Part shown: positions 54,117 to 63,547 of the stretch, in pieces
Layout: each line of letters begins with the position of its first letter
How positions within the stretch are numbered: position 1 is the first letter of the stretch
Source of the DNA: Cupriavidus necator
GTDB lineage: Bacteria > Pseudomonadota > Gammaproteobacteria > Burkholderiales > Burkholderiaceae
Assembly (NCBI RefSeq): GCF_013141915.1
Contig: NZ_SROX01000004.1
Span: 1 to 64,000, forward strand
Length of the DNA stretch: 64,000 bases
Direction of reading: 5' to 3'
Made by a program: the position numbers and the translations under genes
The notes under the pieces: generated by a model
What the model was told of the DNA's origin: nothing
Seen by the model: the letters and a program-made list of their open reading frames with translations, nothing else
The model's database searches: none

Positions 54117-55436
54117 ATGGCCACGATGACCGTCCCCACCCTTGCCGTCACGCCTGCGGATGCGCTGATCGACGTGCCGCGCCGCATCGCCATCACCGGG
54201 CTGCAACCCGGCGAGACCGTGGCCGTCAGCACGCGCACCGTGCGCGGCCGCGACGTCGCCTGGGCCAGCCAGGCCGAGTTCATTGCCGCCAGCGACGGCA
54301 GCGTGGACCTGGAGCGCGACGCGCCGGTGCGCGGCACCTACAGCGGCGTGGCGCCGATGGGCCTGCTGTGGGCGCAACGCCCGCTGGCATCGGACAGCCG
54401 CGACCTGTTCCATGCGGATGCCACCCGGCCGCTGCTGACCGGGATCACCGTCAGTGCCGCCGGCGGCGAAGCGCGCGGCGAGCTGGTGCAGCGCCTCGCC
54501 GCGCCAGGCGTGGTGCGCGAGGACATCCGCGCGGACGGGCTGGTCGGCACGCTCTACCGCCCGCCAGGCCCCGGCCCGCATCCGGCGGTGATGGTGCTCA
54601 ACGGCTCCGGCGGCGGCATCAACGAACCGCGCGCCGCGCTTTATGCCTCGCATGGCTATGCCGCGCTGGCGCTGGGCTACTTCAAGGCGCCGGGCCTGTC
54701 GGACTACATTTCCAACACGCCGCTGGAATACTTTGAGCGCGGCCTGCAATGGATGCATCGCGAACTGCAACCCGCGCACGGTTTCATCGCGCTGTCCGGA
54801 CAGTCGCGCGGCGGCGAACTGGTGCTGTTGCTGGGCGCGACCTTTCCCAACCTGGTGTCGGCGGTGGTCGGCTACGTGCCGGGCGCGGTGGTGCACAGTG
54901 CGCAGAATGCCGCCGACCCGGCCATCGGCCGCGAGGGTGCGGCCTGGCTGCACCATGGCAAGCCGCTGCCGCATGTGTGGGAGAACAACCCCGACGCCAG
55001 CTGGGCGCCGTTCGATGAAGGCCCGGCGCCACACCGGCACGAGCGCGCCATCCTGACCGCGCTGAAGAATGCCGACGCCGTGGCGCGCGCCCGCATCCGG
55101 GTCGAGCACATCCGCGGGCCGGTAATGCTGCTGTCCGGCACCGACGACGGCTCATGGCCGTCCAGCCTGTATTCACGCATGGTTGCCGACAAGCTGGCCG
55201 AGGCCGGCCATCCGTATCCGGTCGAGCACCTTGACTTCGAAGACGCCGGCCATGCGATCCTGTTCCCCTACGTGCCGACCACGCAGGCGGTCTACGCGCA
55301 TCCGGTGTCCCGCCGTATCAGCACCACGGGTGGCACGCCCGCGGCCAATGCCGGCGCCGATGAGGCGTCCTGGCGCGGGGTACGCGCATTCCTCGCGCGG
55401 GCCGTGGCCGCGCGCCAGCAGGCCGCCGCAGACTGA
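54117..55436 (+). CDS. BAAT/acyl-CoA thioester hydrolase-like alpha/beta hydrolase
   Basis: The 439-residue protein has an N-terminal beta-sandwich (about 1-125) like the acyl-CoA thioesterase/BAAT N-domain (IDVPRRIAITGLQPGETVAVST). An alpha/beta hydrolase domain follows. Likely triad residues are S230 in LSGQSRGGELV, an aspartate in SGTDDGSWPSSLYS (about 343-350) and the histidine in EDAGHAILF (about 380). The family transfers or hydrolyses acyl groups on CoA, or hydrolyses esters. I use the ATG at 54117; a GTG at 54111 overlaps the upstream stop. In this operon it may cleave the compound taken up. Cysteine, usual in eukaryotic BAAT enzymes, is replaced by serine here. Confidence 0.82.
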   Translation: MATMTVPTLAVTPADALIDVPRRIAITGLQPGETVAVSTRTVRGRDVAWASQAEFIAASDGSVDLERDAPVRGTYSGVAPMGLLWAQRPLASDSRDLFHADATRPLLTGITVSAAGGEARGELVQRLAAPGVVREDIRADGLVGTLYRPPGPGPHPAVMVLNGSGGGINEPRAALYASHGYAALALGYFKAPGLSDYISNTPLEYFERGLQWMHRELQPAHGFIALSGQSRGGELVLLLGATFPNLVSAVVGYVPGAVVHSAQNAADPAIGREGAAWLHHGKPLPHVWENNPDASWAPFDEGPAPHRHERAILTALKNADAVARARIRVEHIRGPVMLLSGTDDGSWPSSLYSRMVADKLAEAGHPYPVEHLDFEDAGHAILFPYVPTTQAVYAHPVSRRISTTGGTPAANAGADEASWRGVRAFLARAVAARQQAAAD

Positions 55437-55492
55437 CGCTCACGGCCGAGCCCACACGACAACACATCCTTCGACACTCCGGGAGTCTTCGC

Positions 55493-56647
55493 ATGACCCA
55501 AGTCAACGCTGCCGCCACCGACGTGGTGGATCAAGTCGCCGGCCTTGCCGCCGGCTCCGCCATCCACACGCTGCGTCACGCGCGCGACAAGGTGGTGGCG
55601 TCCACCCAGGGCAGCTACGACGGGCTGTTCGATCCCGCCCTGCCTGGCCTGACGCTCACCGAACGCCTGCTGGTCGCGCTCTACGCCGCCCGCCTGGCCG
55701 GCGCCGCCGACCTGGTGGCCCACTACCGCGCGCGCCTGCAGGCGATCGAGGCCAACGCAGCACTGGTCACCGTGGCTGAACAGGGCAACCCCGACACGCT
55801 GGCCGACGCCCGCCTGCGCGCCATTCTGGTGTTCACCCGCACGCTGAGCGAGCGCCCGGTGGAAGGCGACCAGGCCGCCCTGCAGACCCTGCCCGCGTCC
55901 GGCCTTGCCACACCCGATGTGGTAACGCTGGCGCAACTGGTCGCCTTCCTGTCCTACCAGGTGCGCCTGGTGGCCGGACTCAAGGCAATGCAGGCACTGG
56001 GCGCCGGCGAACCGGCCACCAAGGCCGTGCCCGCCACGGCCGGCACCATGCTGCCGAACCCGATCCGCGCGCATGGCTTCACCAATGAAGTGCTGGACTG
56101 GAAGGCCTGGCTGGATGTGGTCCGGATCGACAGCGCCACGCCCGGGCAGATCGCGGTGCTGGAGGAAAGCCATCCCAAGGCCAAGGTGTCAGACTACTAC
56201 CTGTTCCTGGTGCACCAGCCCGAGATCCTGCGCCAGCGCTCCACCGCCTTCAACGCCATCATGTATGCCCCCGGCGGCATGCCGCGCGCCGAACGCGAAC
56301 TGGCCAGCACGGTGGTGTCCCGCATCAACGGCTGCGTCTACTGCGCATCGGTCCACGCGCAGCGCTTCGAGCAACTCGCCAAGCGCAACGACGTGATCCG
56401 CCAGGTGTTCGACGATCCCCGCACCGCCGGCACCACCGCGCGCGAACAGGCCATTGCGAGGTTCTCGATCGAACTGACCGAACAGCCGGCGCAAGTCACT
56501 GCCGGGCAAATTAAGCCGCTGCGCGACGTGGGCCTCACGGATGCGGAGATCCTGGACCTGATCCACTCTGTCGCAATCTTCGCGTGGGCGAACCGGTTGA
56601 TGCTGAACCTGGGTGAGCCGGTGTTCCCGGAGCAGACCGGGGAATAA
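55493..56647 (+). CDS. Fused CMD/AhpD-like protein (Avi_7170- and Avi_7169-type halves)
   Basis: The 384-residue protein looks like two carboxymuconolactone-decarboxylase/AhpD-fold halves. The first (about 1-185) has no cysteine pair and resembles CMD proteins of the Avi_7170 group. The second (about 190-384) has NGCVYCASVHAQRFEQLAKR, the AhpD-type CxxC plus histidine (C281, C284, H288), and resembles the Avi_7169 group of alkylhydroperoxidase-domain proteins. The two are usually separate adjacent genes, from memory of those families; here they are fused. It ends the operon, 56 bases after the hydrolase. Peroxide or organic hydroperoxide detoxification beside a flavin monooxygenase is a sensible role. 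Confidence 0.85.
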   Translation: MTQVNAAATDVVDQVAGLAAGSAIHTLRHARDKVVASTQGSYDGLFDPALPGLTLTERLLVALYAARLAGAADLVAHYRARLQAIEANAALVTVAEQGNPDTLADARLRAILVFTRTLSERPVEGDQAALQTLPASGLATPDVVTLAQLVAFLSYQVRLVAGLKAMQALGAGEPATKAVPATAGTMLPNPIRAHGFTNEVLDWKAWLDVVRIDSATPGQIAVLEESHPKAKVSDYYLFLVHQPEILRQRSTAFNAIMYAPGGMPRAERELASTVVSRINGCVYCASVHAQRFEQLAKRNDVIRQVFDDPRTAGTTAREQAIARFSIELTEQPAQVTAGQIKPLRDVGLTDAEILDLIHSVAIFAWANRLMLNLGEPVFPEQTGE

Positions 56648-56656
56648 ACCGTCAGG

Positions 56657-56686
56657 GGGCTGCGGCCGGAGGATAGGCTGCAGCCC
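56657..56686 (+). terminator. Possible weak terminator hairpin after the CMD gene
   Basis: A 7-bp perfect stem GGGCTGC (56657-56663) and GCAGCCC (56680-56686) encloses a 16-base loop, ten bases after the last gene of the catabolic operon. There is no T run, so it may be a Rho-dependent or attenuating hairpin only. Confidence 0.3.
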
Positions 56687-56846
56687 TCGCCAGCTGCAGC
56701 GTGCTGCCCCGCACCGCGGGCATGGGTCGCACCAATGTCCTGCCGGGTATCGTGCACCTGGCTGTATTGGCAGCCTACCTATTCTTGTCCTTTGCGCCCT
56801 GGGGCATAACTTGGCGTTGACGAGTTGTATGGGGCTCTGCACGCGG

Positions 56847-57245
56847 CTAGTCCCGGGAAACGCTGCGTGAAAGCCAACGGCCGTCGCTTTGTTTGCAGAA
56901 CCATCCCGTCCAGTTCCCGCTCTGTTGGGCACGCTGCAGGCGGACATTCAATTGCCGACAAGACTGCCCCTGATCCGTCTTTGTCTTAAGGGGCGTTAGC
57001 GTGCCCTTGATTTCCTTGCGTGAACCCTTGGCAGGGTAGTTCCATGGAGCCGCCGTGCGGTCCTTCCCGTTGTCGAGCAACGTGTTGATAGCTCGCAGCA
57101 GTTCATCTTTTTCGGCTTTGTTCATGCTCCCAATAACGGTTCCGCTCAGTGGATGTTCGAAGTATGCCTCCACGGAGGTAGCGCGACCGCCCAAAGCCGC
57201 GCAGAGAGCAAGTGCCATCAGAACGGGAATTGGTTTCCTAGACAT
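56847..57245 (-). CDS. Small secreted protein, RT0821/Lpp0805-like surface protein
   Basis: The 132-residue protein has a signal peptide (MSRKPIPVLMALALCAALGGRATS, about 1-24). A short domain follows with APWNYPAKGSRKEIKGTLTPL, then SCRQLNVRLQRAQ and GWFCKQSDGRWLS. Two cysteines (C92 and C115) could form a disulfide. The pattern CR...G.W..C...DG.W resembles the RT0821/Lpp0805 family of bacterial surface proteins, of unknown function. I chose the ATG at 57245; an upstream ATG at about 57260 is also possible. It is transcribed against the catabolic operon and stands alone. Confidence 0.7.
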   Translation of the reverse strand: MSRKPIPVLMALALCAALGGRATSVEAYFEHPLSGTVIGSMNKAEKDELLRAINTLLDNGKDRTAAPWNYPAKGSRKEIKGTLTPLKTKTDQGQSCRQLNVRLQRAQQSGNWTGWFCKQSDGRWLSRSVSRD

Positions 57246-57706
57246 GGCAGTGATCCTCATTGCGGGTGGCAAGCGTCCGCTGATGCAACATGGAGCGAAG
57301 AGATCCTGATCCTTCAATTTATGAGGACTCCGACGACACGCATAGGGAAATCTCTTGCGGGCGGCGCGCACCGGCGGCTTCTACGGCTTTAACCGACATA
57401 GCAAGCCGTCGATAGGCCACTCCACACAAACGACTACCGTCCGACCTGTCTTCTCAGACTTTCCAGTTCCTTCCACAAGGCGCGCGCAAGGCGGTTTTGG
57501 TGCAATGCAACAGCACGCAAGCTGTCGAGGTCAATTCATCCGCATGCCCGTCTACAAGCCGACCGCCTTCCATACCGCCGGCGTCACGGGCGGTGTCCAG
57601 CTGACGTACCAGTATTGAGGGGCACCACGGCCACGCACAGGCCAAAAAATGACGGGTGGCCCCGGCTCAAGCTGCTGAAGGCTGACCGTGACCGGGATCG
57701 AACCGC
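57246..57706. other. 461-base gap without a convincing gene; possible decayed fragment
   Basis: I see no convincing gene. A plus-strand frame of 87 codons (57355-57618) has no family resemblance and runs over unusual codons. On the minus strand, a short in-frame piece at 57434-57535 reads LHQNRLARALWKELESLRR before a stop, and 57552-57618 in another frame reads QYWYVSWTPPVTPAVWKAVG before a stop. Both look like ends of genuine proteins, which suggests a degraded gene, but neither is recognisable. No tRNA or terminator is evident. Confidence 0.3.
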
Positions 57707-58042
57707 TCAGCCGGCAGCGTGATGCACCGCCAGCCAGATGCTGGGCTGCGTGGCATCGGTCCAGGCCACGCGATGCCGGCAGTGGGCCGGCAGGCGCAGC
57801 CAGTCACCCGGTTTCATGCGATGCTCCGTGGGCTGCCCTTCGATCTCGATGGCGGCGCTGCCGCTGACCAGCAGCACCCATTCCGCCTCGGCACTGTCGT
57901 ACCAGAAGCCTTCGGGGCTGGCCTGGCCGTTGGAGACGATGCGTTCGATCCGCAGCCCGGGCCGTTCCAGCAGCGGCTGGAAGATCTCCTGCGCCGCGCC
58001 GGCCGGCACATCGGCCAGCAGGTTTCCGTGTTCAGGCTGCAT
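57707..58042 (-). CDS. Cupin domain protein
   Basis: A single-domain 111-residue cupin. The jelly-roll half-motifs are FWYDSAEAEWVLLVSGSAAIEIEG (residues about 46-69) and HRMKPGDWLRLPAHCRHRVAWT (about 73-94). In place of the usual metal-binding HxH...E set it has YDSAEAEW, with H87 and H89 (PAHCRHRV) as the remaining likely ligands, so metal binding may be altered. The function is unknown. It is read in the same direction as ftsK, starting 32 bases after the ftsK stop, so it may be its last co-transcribed neighbour. Confidence 0.82.
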   Translation of the reverse strand: MQPEHGNLLADVPAGAAQEIFQPLLERPGLRIERIVSNGQASPEGFWYDSAEAEWVLLVSGSAAIEIEGQPTEHRMKPGDWLRLPAHCRHRVAWTDATQPSIWLAVHHAAG

Positions 58043-58074
58043 GCTGCCTCCCTGGATCGTGGCCGTGAAAGCCG

Positions 58075-61000
58075 TTAGTCGCCCGTCCCCGGCGCCAGCA
58101 CGTCGCGCGCGCCGTTGCGGCCCATTGGTGACACCAGCCCGGCAACCTCCATCTGCTCGATCAGGCGCGCCGCGCGGTTGTAGCCGATGCGCAGCTGGCG
58201 CTGCACGGCGGAAATCGAGGCGCGGCGGCTGGTCAGCACAAAGCTGGCGGCTTCGTCGTAGAGCGGGTCGGCTTCGCCATCGCCGCTGCTGTCGCCCAAC
58301 AGGTCGGCGCTGCCGGCCTCGGCCGGGTCGCCGGCGAGGATGGCTTCATCGTAGTCCGGCTCGCCGAACTGCTTCCAGTGTTCCACCACGCGGTGCACTT
58401 CGTCGTCATCGACAAAAGCGCCGTGCACCCGTTGCGGATAGCCGGTGCCAGGCGGCAGGAACAGCATGTCGCCCTGGCCGAGCAGGCTTTCTGCGCCCAT
58501 CTGGTCGAGGATGGTGCGCGAGTCGATCTTGGACGACACCTGGAACGCCACCCGCGTGGGGATATTGGCCTTGATCAGGCCGGTGATCACATCCACCGAG
58601 GGGCGCTGCGTGGCCAGGATCAGGTGGATGCCGGCGGCGCGCGCCTTCTGTGCCAGGCGCGCGATCAGTTCTTCGATCTTCTTGCCGGCGACCATCATCA
58701 GGTCGGCCAGTTCGTCGATCACCACCACGATCATCGGCAGGCGCGACAGCGGCTCTGGCGCGTCCGGCGTCAGCGAGAACGGGTTCGGCACCTTCTGCTC
58801 GGCGGCCTCCGCGGCGCGGATCTTCTGGTTGTAGCCCGCCAGGTTGCGCACGCCCAGCGCGGACATCAGCTTGTAGCGCTTTTCCATCTCGCCGACGCAC
58901 CAGTTGAGCGCGTGCGCGGCCTGCTTCATGTCGGTGACCACCGGCGCCAGCAGGTGCGGAATGCCCTCATAGACCGACAGCTCCAGCATCTTGGGGTCGA
59001 TCATGATCATGCGCACGTCTTCCGGCGTGGCCTTGTACAGCATCGACAGGATCATGGCGTTGACCGCCACCGACTTGCCGGAGCCAGTGGTGCCGGCCAC
59101 CAGCAGGTGCGGCGCGCGGGCCAGGTCTGTCACCACCGGATTGCCGGTGATGTCCTTGCCCATCGCCAGCACCAGCCGCGAATGGTGCGCCTGGAACGAG
59201 GCCGCGTTGACGATCTCCGACAGCCGGATCATCTGCCGGCGCGCATTGGGCAGCTCCAGCCCCATGCAGGTCTTGCCGGGAATGGTCTCGACCACGCGGA
59301 TCGAGGTCACGCCCAGCGCGCGCGCCAGGTCCTTCATCAGCCCGACCACCTGGGCGCCGCGCACGCCCATGGCGGGCTCGACCTCGAAGCGGGTGATCAC
59401 CGGGCCGGCGCCGGCGCCGACCACGGCGACCGGAACCTTGAATTCGGCCAGCCGCTGCGCGATCAGTTCGCCGGTTTCACGCAAGCGCTCTTCCGAAACC
59501 TGCTCGGCGCTATCGACTTCGCTCTCCAGCAATTCCGCCGGCGGCAGGCGGTAGTCGACCACCGGGCGCGGCGCCGGCGGGGCCGCCGGTGCGGGGGCAG
59601 GCGCGGCCGGCGTAACGGCCGCCAGCGGCACGGTGCGCCCGACCACGGCGGGCAGCACGATGCGGGGCTTGGCGGGCGGCGCGGGCGGCTCGCTGGCTTG
59701 CGCCGACTCCACCGGATGTTGCGTTTCAGACCATGGCGCAGGTTCGACGGCCTCGGCGCCTGCTACGGCATCGGCGGCGTCGATGGCGTCGATGGCGTCG
59801 ATGGCTTGCAAATCGTCCGGCTCGACCACGTCGCCGACCAGGCCGTTGCCATCCACCGGCGCGCTTTCCGTGCCGGTGTCTGCTGCCGGGGCCAGCGCCT
59901 GGGCATCGGTCTCGGCCTCGCCAACCTCCGCCATCGCGGAGCAGGCCACAGCCTGGGCTACGGCGTCTGCGTTGGCGTCGGCGTCTGCATCTGTGTTGGC
60001 TTTTGCGTCAGCGTCAGGCTCGCTGACTTGGTGCGCCAGCTCCGAGTCCGGCGCGCACTCCGCCTCAATAGCCGACGGCGCTTCGGGACCGCCCTCGAGG
60101 CCATATACGGCTGCCGTGTCAGCTTGCGGCTGGGGCGCAAGCGCGGCTGGCGTTGAAGCTTGCGCGTCCTGGGCAAGGGCCGCGGACGCTTCCGGCATGG
60201 CCGTTGGGCTCGCTGCCAGGCTGGCTGCCGGCGCTGGCGCGGCCTTGCCCGCCAGGGCCTGCAATTCAGCAAGCAGGTCCAGCGCTTCTTGCCGGATCGC
60301 CGCCAGCGACGTGGCCTCGCCGTCCCGCACAGGGAGTTCGGCCGGGGCGGTGGTGCCAGCGGCTTGCACAGGCGCGGACGGGCTGGCCGGCGCGGCCACG
60401 GTGCTCTCGGTGCTCTCGGTGCTCTCGGTGCTCTCGGTGCTCTCGGTGCTCTCGGCAATCTCGGGCGCAGGCGCAGTCGCAGGGGCGGCAACAGCCTGGA
60501 CCGCTACGGCCGCCTTCTCCGCGGCGCTGGCCGGCGCCGGCGTGCCGGCGGCAACCTCGGCCGGGGCGATGGTGGCGGCCGGCACTGCGGCCACGGCGGC
60601 GACCCTGGCGGAGGCCTCCGGCAAGGTCGTGATCGCCGAACGGACCAGCGGCTGCGGCTGGCGGAACGGGCTGCTGACGACGGTGCCGCGCAACGGCTGT
60701 GCCGGCCGCGGGGCGGCGGCCGGTGCAGGCGTGGTGGCCGTGGCCGGTTTGCGTGCCGCCGACGAGGCCGGACGCATGGCCGGCGCGGCGGGCGCACCGG
60801 CCCCCGGTGCTGGCTGGGGGGCGTGAACCGGTCTATCCGCGCCCGGCGCGTCGGCATGATGCAGCCAGATCTCGCCAGGCTGCGGCGGCGATTCACGGGT
60901 GCGGCGCGGCGGCTGCCAGGCCGGCTGGCGGCGCGCGGAAACCGCTTCAAAACTGCGATGGCGCGGCGCGGGCGCGGTCCAGCCGGCGTTGCCCGCGGCC

Positions 61001-61449
61001 GGCGCGTCACGGCGCTCGGCCTCGCGCAGCGGCTGGGTGGCCGCAAAGGACACCGCCGGCTCTTCCGGTGCGGCGGCGGGCGCGGCGGCGCGGCGCGGCT
61101 TGCGCGCGAACAGGCTGCGCCAGGTTTCGCCGAACACCATCGGCGCGGCCAGGCCCAGCACACCCAGCATCAGCAGCAAGGCGCCGGTCCAGCCGAACAG
61201 GTTGCCGAGGGTGCCGGCCAGCGCGCGGCCGGCGCTGCCGCCGGCGCTCGATTCCGGATCGCCGCCGCTGGTCAGCGCGTCCAGGCAGGCGCTTGCGCAC
61301 AGCACCGCCAACGTGCCCAGCCACACGCGCAGCGAGCCGGGACCGGCCAGGCGCCGCTCGCCGGCCAGCCAGCGCGTCACCAGCCGCCACAGCAGCGGTA
61401 CTATCCAGAAAGTCGAAAAACCGAACCAGCCCAAACCCATTATCGACAT
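58075..61449 (-). CDS. ftsK: DNA translocase FtsK, long-linker form
   Basis: The 1124-residue protein has four N-terminal membrane helices (about residues 5-165). A long, low-complexity Pro/Ala/Glu linker (about 165-640) follows, then the motor: [11 protein letters not shown], Walker [12 protein letters not shown] (about 785-795), [14 protein letters not shown] and [12 protein letters not shown]. The C-terminal gamma winged helix is present ([23 protein letters not shown]). It moves double-stranded DNA toward KOPS-oriented dif sites at the division septum and activates XerCD. The start [10 protein letters not shown] at 61449 begins the first helix; longer in-frame extensions would not. The linker includes nine-base tandem repeats coding EST six times and AID three times. 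Confidence 0.95.
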   Translation of the reverse strand: MSIMGLGWFGFSTFWIVPLLWRLVTRWLAGERRLAGPGSLRVWLGTLAVLCASACLDALTSGGDPESSAGGSAGRALAGTLGNLFGWTGALLLMLGVLGLAAPMVFGETWRSLFARKPRRAAAPAAAPEEPAVSFAATQPLREAERRDAPAAGNAGWTAPAPRHRSFEAVSARRQPAWQPPRRTRESPPQPGEIWLHHADAPGADRPVHAPQPAPGAGAPAAPAMRPASSAARKPATATTPAPAAAPRPAQPLRGTVVSSPFRQPQPLVRSAITTLPEASARVAAVAAVPAATIAPAEVAAGTPAPASAAEKAAVAVQAVAAPATAPAPEIAESTESTESTESTESTESTVAAPASPSAPVQAAGTTAPAELPVRDGEATSLAAIRQEALDLLAELQALAGKAAPAPAASLAASPTAMPEASAALAQDAQASTPAALAPQPQADTAAVYGLEGGPEAPSAIEAECAPDSELAHQVSEPDADAKANTDADADANADAVAQAVACSAMAEVGEAETDAQALAPAADTGTESAPVDGNGLVGDVVEPDDLQAIDAIDAIDAADAVAGAEAVEPAPWSETQHPVESAQASEPPAPPAKPRIVLPAVVGRTVPLAAVTPAAPAPAPAAPPAPRPVVDYRLPPAELLESEVDSAEQVSEERLRETGELIAQRLAEFKVPVAVVGAGAGPVITRFEVEPAMGVRGAQVVGLMKDLARALGVTSIRVVETIPGKTCMGLELPNARRQMIRLSEIVNAASFQAHHSRLVLAMGKDITGNPVVTDLARAPHLLVAGTTGSGKSVAVNAMILSMLYKATPEDVRMIMIDPKMLELSVYEGIPHLLAPVVTDMKQAAHALNWCVGEMEKRYKLMSALGVRNLAGYNQKIRAAEAAEQKVPNPFSLTPDAPEPLSRLPMIVVVIDELADLMMVAGKKIEELIARLAQKARAAGIHLILATQRPSVDVITGLIKANIPTRVAFQVSSKIDSRTILDQMGAESLLGQGDMLFLPPGTGYPQRVHGAFVDDDEVHRVVEHWKQFGEPDYDEAILAGDPAEAGSADLLGDSSGDGEADPLYDEAASFVLTSRRASISAVQRQLRIGYNRAARLIEQMEVAGLVSPMGRNGARDVLAPGTGD
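59777..59803. repeat. Nine-base tandem repeat in ftsK linker (3 copies)
   Basis: The unit GCGTCGATG is repeated three times, coding AID/DAI on the minus strand. It lies in the FtsK linker, so copy-number change stays in frame. Confidence 0.7.
60401..60454. repeat. Nine-base minisatellite in ftsK linker (6 perfect copies)
   Basis: GTGCTCTCG is repeated six times without error, followed by one degenerate unit (GCAATCTCG). On the coding strand it spells Glu-Ser-Thr six times. Perfect identity suggests recent or ongoing slippage; each change preserves the frame. Confidence 0.9.
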
Positions 61450-61686
61450 GCCATGTTCAAAACACCGGGCAGCGATTGTAGCGGTTATGGCAGTCAGCGA
61501 TTGAATCGGAAAGCGCAAATATTCGTAACGCGGCGGGTGCCAGGCGCCCTGCCGCAGCGATGACGGGACGTTCCGGGGCGCAGTCGCGACCACGCCTTTG
61601 GGCCTCGCCGCGGTTGGCGCAACCGCGCCGCGCTACCATTCGGCCAACCCGATCGCATACGGGCGGCCCACCGCCCTTCCCTCCCC

Positions 61687-62910
61687 ATGCCAATCCGCTA
61701 CGCCAGGCTGCGCATCCTCGTCGTTGAAGACAACCCGTTCCAGCGCACCGCCGCCGAGGGCCTGCTGCGCCATGTCGGCGTGCAGACCGTCGCCAGCGCG
61801 CAAAACGGCGCGCTGGCCGCCGAACTGCTGGCGCGCGAGCCGTTCGACGTGGTGCTGTGCGACATCGAAATGCCGGGCGGCAATGGCCCGGAGCTGATCG
61901 CCGAGCTGCACCGGCGCGGCCAGCACGCCTTTGCCGCCACGCCGCCGGTGTGGGTCTGGGTCACGGCGCTGGCCGAAGACATCCTGGATTCCAATCGCGG
62001 CCTGGCGCATGCCGCCGGCATTCCGCGTGTGCACGCGCTGCGCAAGCCGCTGTCGCGCGATGCGCTCGAAGTGATCCTGGCCGATGCCCTGGTGCGCCAG
62101 GATGCCGAGGCCGGCGTGCCCGCCTGGTCGCCCGATGCCGAGGAACTGCTCGCCGCGAGCCGGGCCGGCACGGACCTGCTGGTCATGCTGCAGCCACAGC
62201 ACGACATTGCCAGCGGCCGCCTGGCGGGGGCCGAAGCGCTGGTGCGCTGGCGCCATCCTGAGCATGGCCTGGTACCGCCCGACCATTTCATCCCGCAGCT
62301 CGAGGCCATGGACGCGGCCGACCCCGTCTTCTTCCTGGTCGCGCGCCAGTGCGTGACGGCGCTGCAGCGCCTGCGCGCTGCCGGGGTCGAGATTGCGATG
62401 GGCCTGAACGCGTCGGCGCAAACGCTGTGCCGGCCCGGCGTGCTGGAATCGTTCGATGCGCTGGTGAGCGCCAGCGGTGTGCCGCGACACGCCTTCACGG
62501 TGGAGCTGACCGAGGGCTACCCGGTGCCCGACACGCTGGCCCTGTCGGTCGCGATGAATCGCCTGCGGCTGCTCGGCTATGGGGTAGCGATCGACGATTT
62601 TGGCGTAGGCATCGCCACCCTCAAGCTGCTGGCCGACCTGCCGTTCACGCAGCTGAAAGTTGACCGCTCTTTCGTCGCCGAAGTCGACGGGCACGGCCAG
62701 CGCGCCACCATCTGCCGCAACATGATTGGCCTGGCCCGGGAGCTGGGCCTGGAGTGCGTGGCCGAGGGCGTCGAGACCGACGCCCAGCGGGCCGCGCTGA
62801 GGGCCCTGCGCTGTCCGCTGGGCCAGGGCTACCTGTGGTCCGCGCCCAGGCCGGCCGAGGCCTTTGTCGCAGATGCGATCGAGCGCGCGGCGGCGCTGCC
62901 GCCGGCCTGA
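61687..62910 (+). CDS. REC-EAL response regulator, cyclic-di-GMP phosphodiesterase
   Basis: The 407-residue protein joins a receiver domain (about 8-130; LRILVVEDNPFQRTAAEGLL, phospho-acceptor D59 in VLCDIEMPGG, K in ALRKPLS) to an EAL domain (about 160-395). Catalytic motifs are GAEALVRW (E183), GLNASAQTL, VELTEGYP, IDDFGVGIATLKLL, LKVDRSFV, CVAEGVET and LGQGYLW. All the metal-binding acidic residues and the lysine are present, so it should hydrolyse cyclic-di-GMP under phosphorylation control. No cognate histidine kinase is in the window. It diverges from ftsK. Confidence 0.93.
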   Translation: MPIRYARLRILVVEDNPFQRTAAEGLLRHVGVQTVASAQNGALAAELLAREPFDVVLCDIEMPGGNGPELIAELHRRGQHAFAATPPVWVWVTALAEDILDSNRGLAHAAGIPRVHALRKPLSRDALEVILADALVRQDAEAGVPAWSPDAEELLAASRAGTDLLVMLQPQHDIASGRLAGAEALVRWRHPEHGLVPPDHFIPQLEAMDAADPVFFLVARQCVTALQRLRAAGVEIAMGLNASAQTLCRPGVLESFDALVSASGVPRHAFTVELTEGYPVPDTLALSVAMNRLRLLGYGVAIDDFGVGIATLKLLADLPFTQLKVDRSFVAEVDGHGQRATICRNMIGLARELGLECVAEGVETDAQRAALRALRCPLGQGYLWSAPRPAEAFVADAIERAAALPPA

Positions 62911-62922
62911 GCGCCGCCGGCG

Positions 62923-63495
62923 CTACTGCCCGACCCGGAACGGATACTTGGCGAAGATCTGCGCCACGGTCTTGTCGATGCGCTGCTGGGCGCTGGCCTT
63001 GTCGCTGGTGTCGACACTGCCGACCGCCACGCCTTCCCACACCAGCTTCATCTGGCGCCGGTCGACCAGGTCGATATTGACCGTGCCCTCGGTGTAGCGA
63101 TAGACGTCGTTATAGAAGCCGTAGCCGGGCCACGGCGCATACAGGCCGCCGCGATAGCCGTAGTAGCCCATCATCGGCGCGGGCGCCGGGCTGACGTCGA
63201 CCTTTTCCTGCAGCCTGGCGTTGAAGTTGACCAGCAGGTCCGGCGACTGGGCCGCGTAGCGGTAGCCGCGCGCGCCCAGTTCGCGCTGGACCGCGGTCTT
63301 GAAGTACTGGGTGGTCAGGCTTTCATAGCCCGCGCGGTCGGTGCCGGGATGCTCGACAAAGCCGAAGGTGCGGTAGGCACTGAAGTCGGTGGCGCGGTTG
63401 TAATCGGTCTTGATGTCGGGCACGCTGGCGCAGCCCGACAGCAGCAGCGCCGCGACCGGGACCGCAACCGGGAAGAGTTGCCGGAATGCATTCAC
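62923..63495 (-). CDS. DUF4136 lipoprotein
   Basis: The 190-residue protein has a lipoprotein signal (MNAFRQLFPVAVPVAALLLSGC, C22). The DUF4136 domain follows, with DIKTDYNRATDFSAYRTFGF, DLLVNFNARLQEKV and a Tyr/Gly-rich middle (MMGYYGYRGG, YGFYNDVYRY). The C-terminal conserved part is DLVDRRQMKLVWEGVAVG, then SAQQRIDKTVAQIFAKYPF. The start is the GTG at 63493-63495; a strong ribosome site (GGAGAGG) precedes it, and no ATG gives the signal peptide. It is a periplasm-facing lipoprotein of unknown function. It converges with the REC-EAL gene, 12 bases apart. Confidence 0.88.
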   Translation of the reverse strand: MNAFRQLFPVAVPVAALLLSGCASVPDIKTDYNRATDFSAYRTFGFVEHPGTDRAGYESLTTQYFKTAVQRELGARGYRYAAQSPDLLVNFNARLQEKVDVSPAPAPMMGYYGYRGGLYAPWPGYGFYNDVYRYTEGTVNIDLVDRRQMKLVWEGVAVGSVDTSDKASAQQRIDKTVAQIFAKYPFRVGQ

Positions 63496-63547
63496 GATAC
63501 CTCTCCACGAATTGACGGCGGCGCGCCGTACCGCGCCGCCGCGAGCA

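Noticed and set aside
57680..57700. T-arm-like sequence (GGTTCGATCCCGG on the minus strand)
   Set aside because: Flanking bases do not pair into a T stem, and no acceptor or anticodon arm follows. Not a tRNA.
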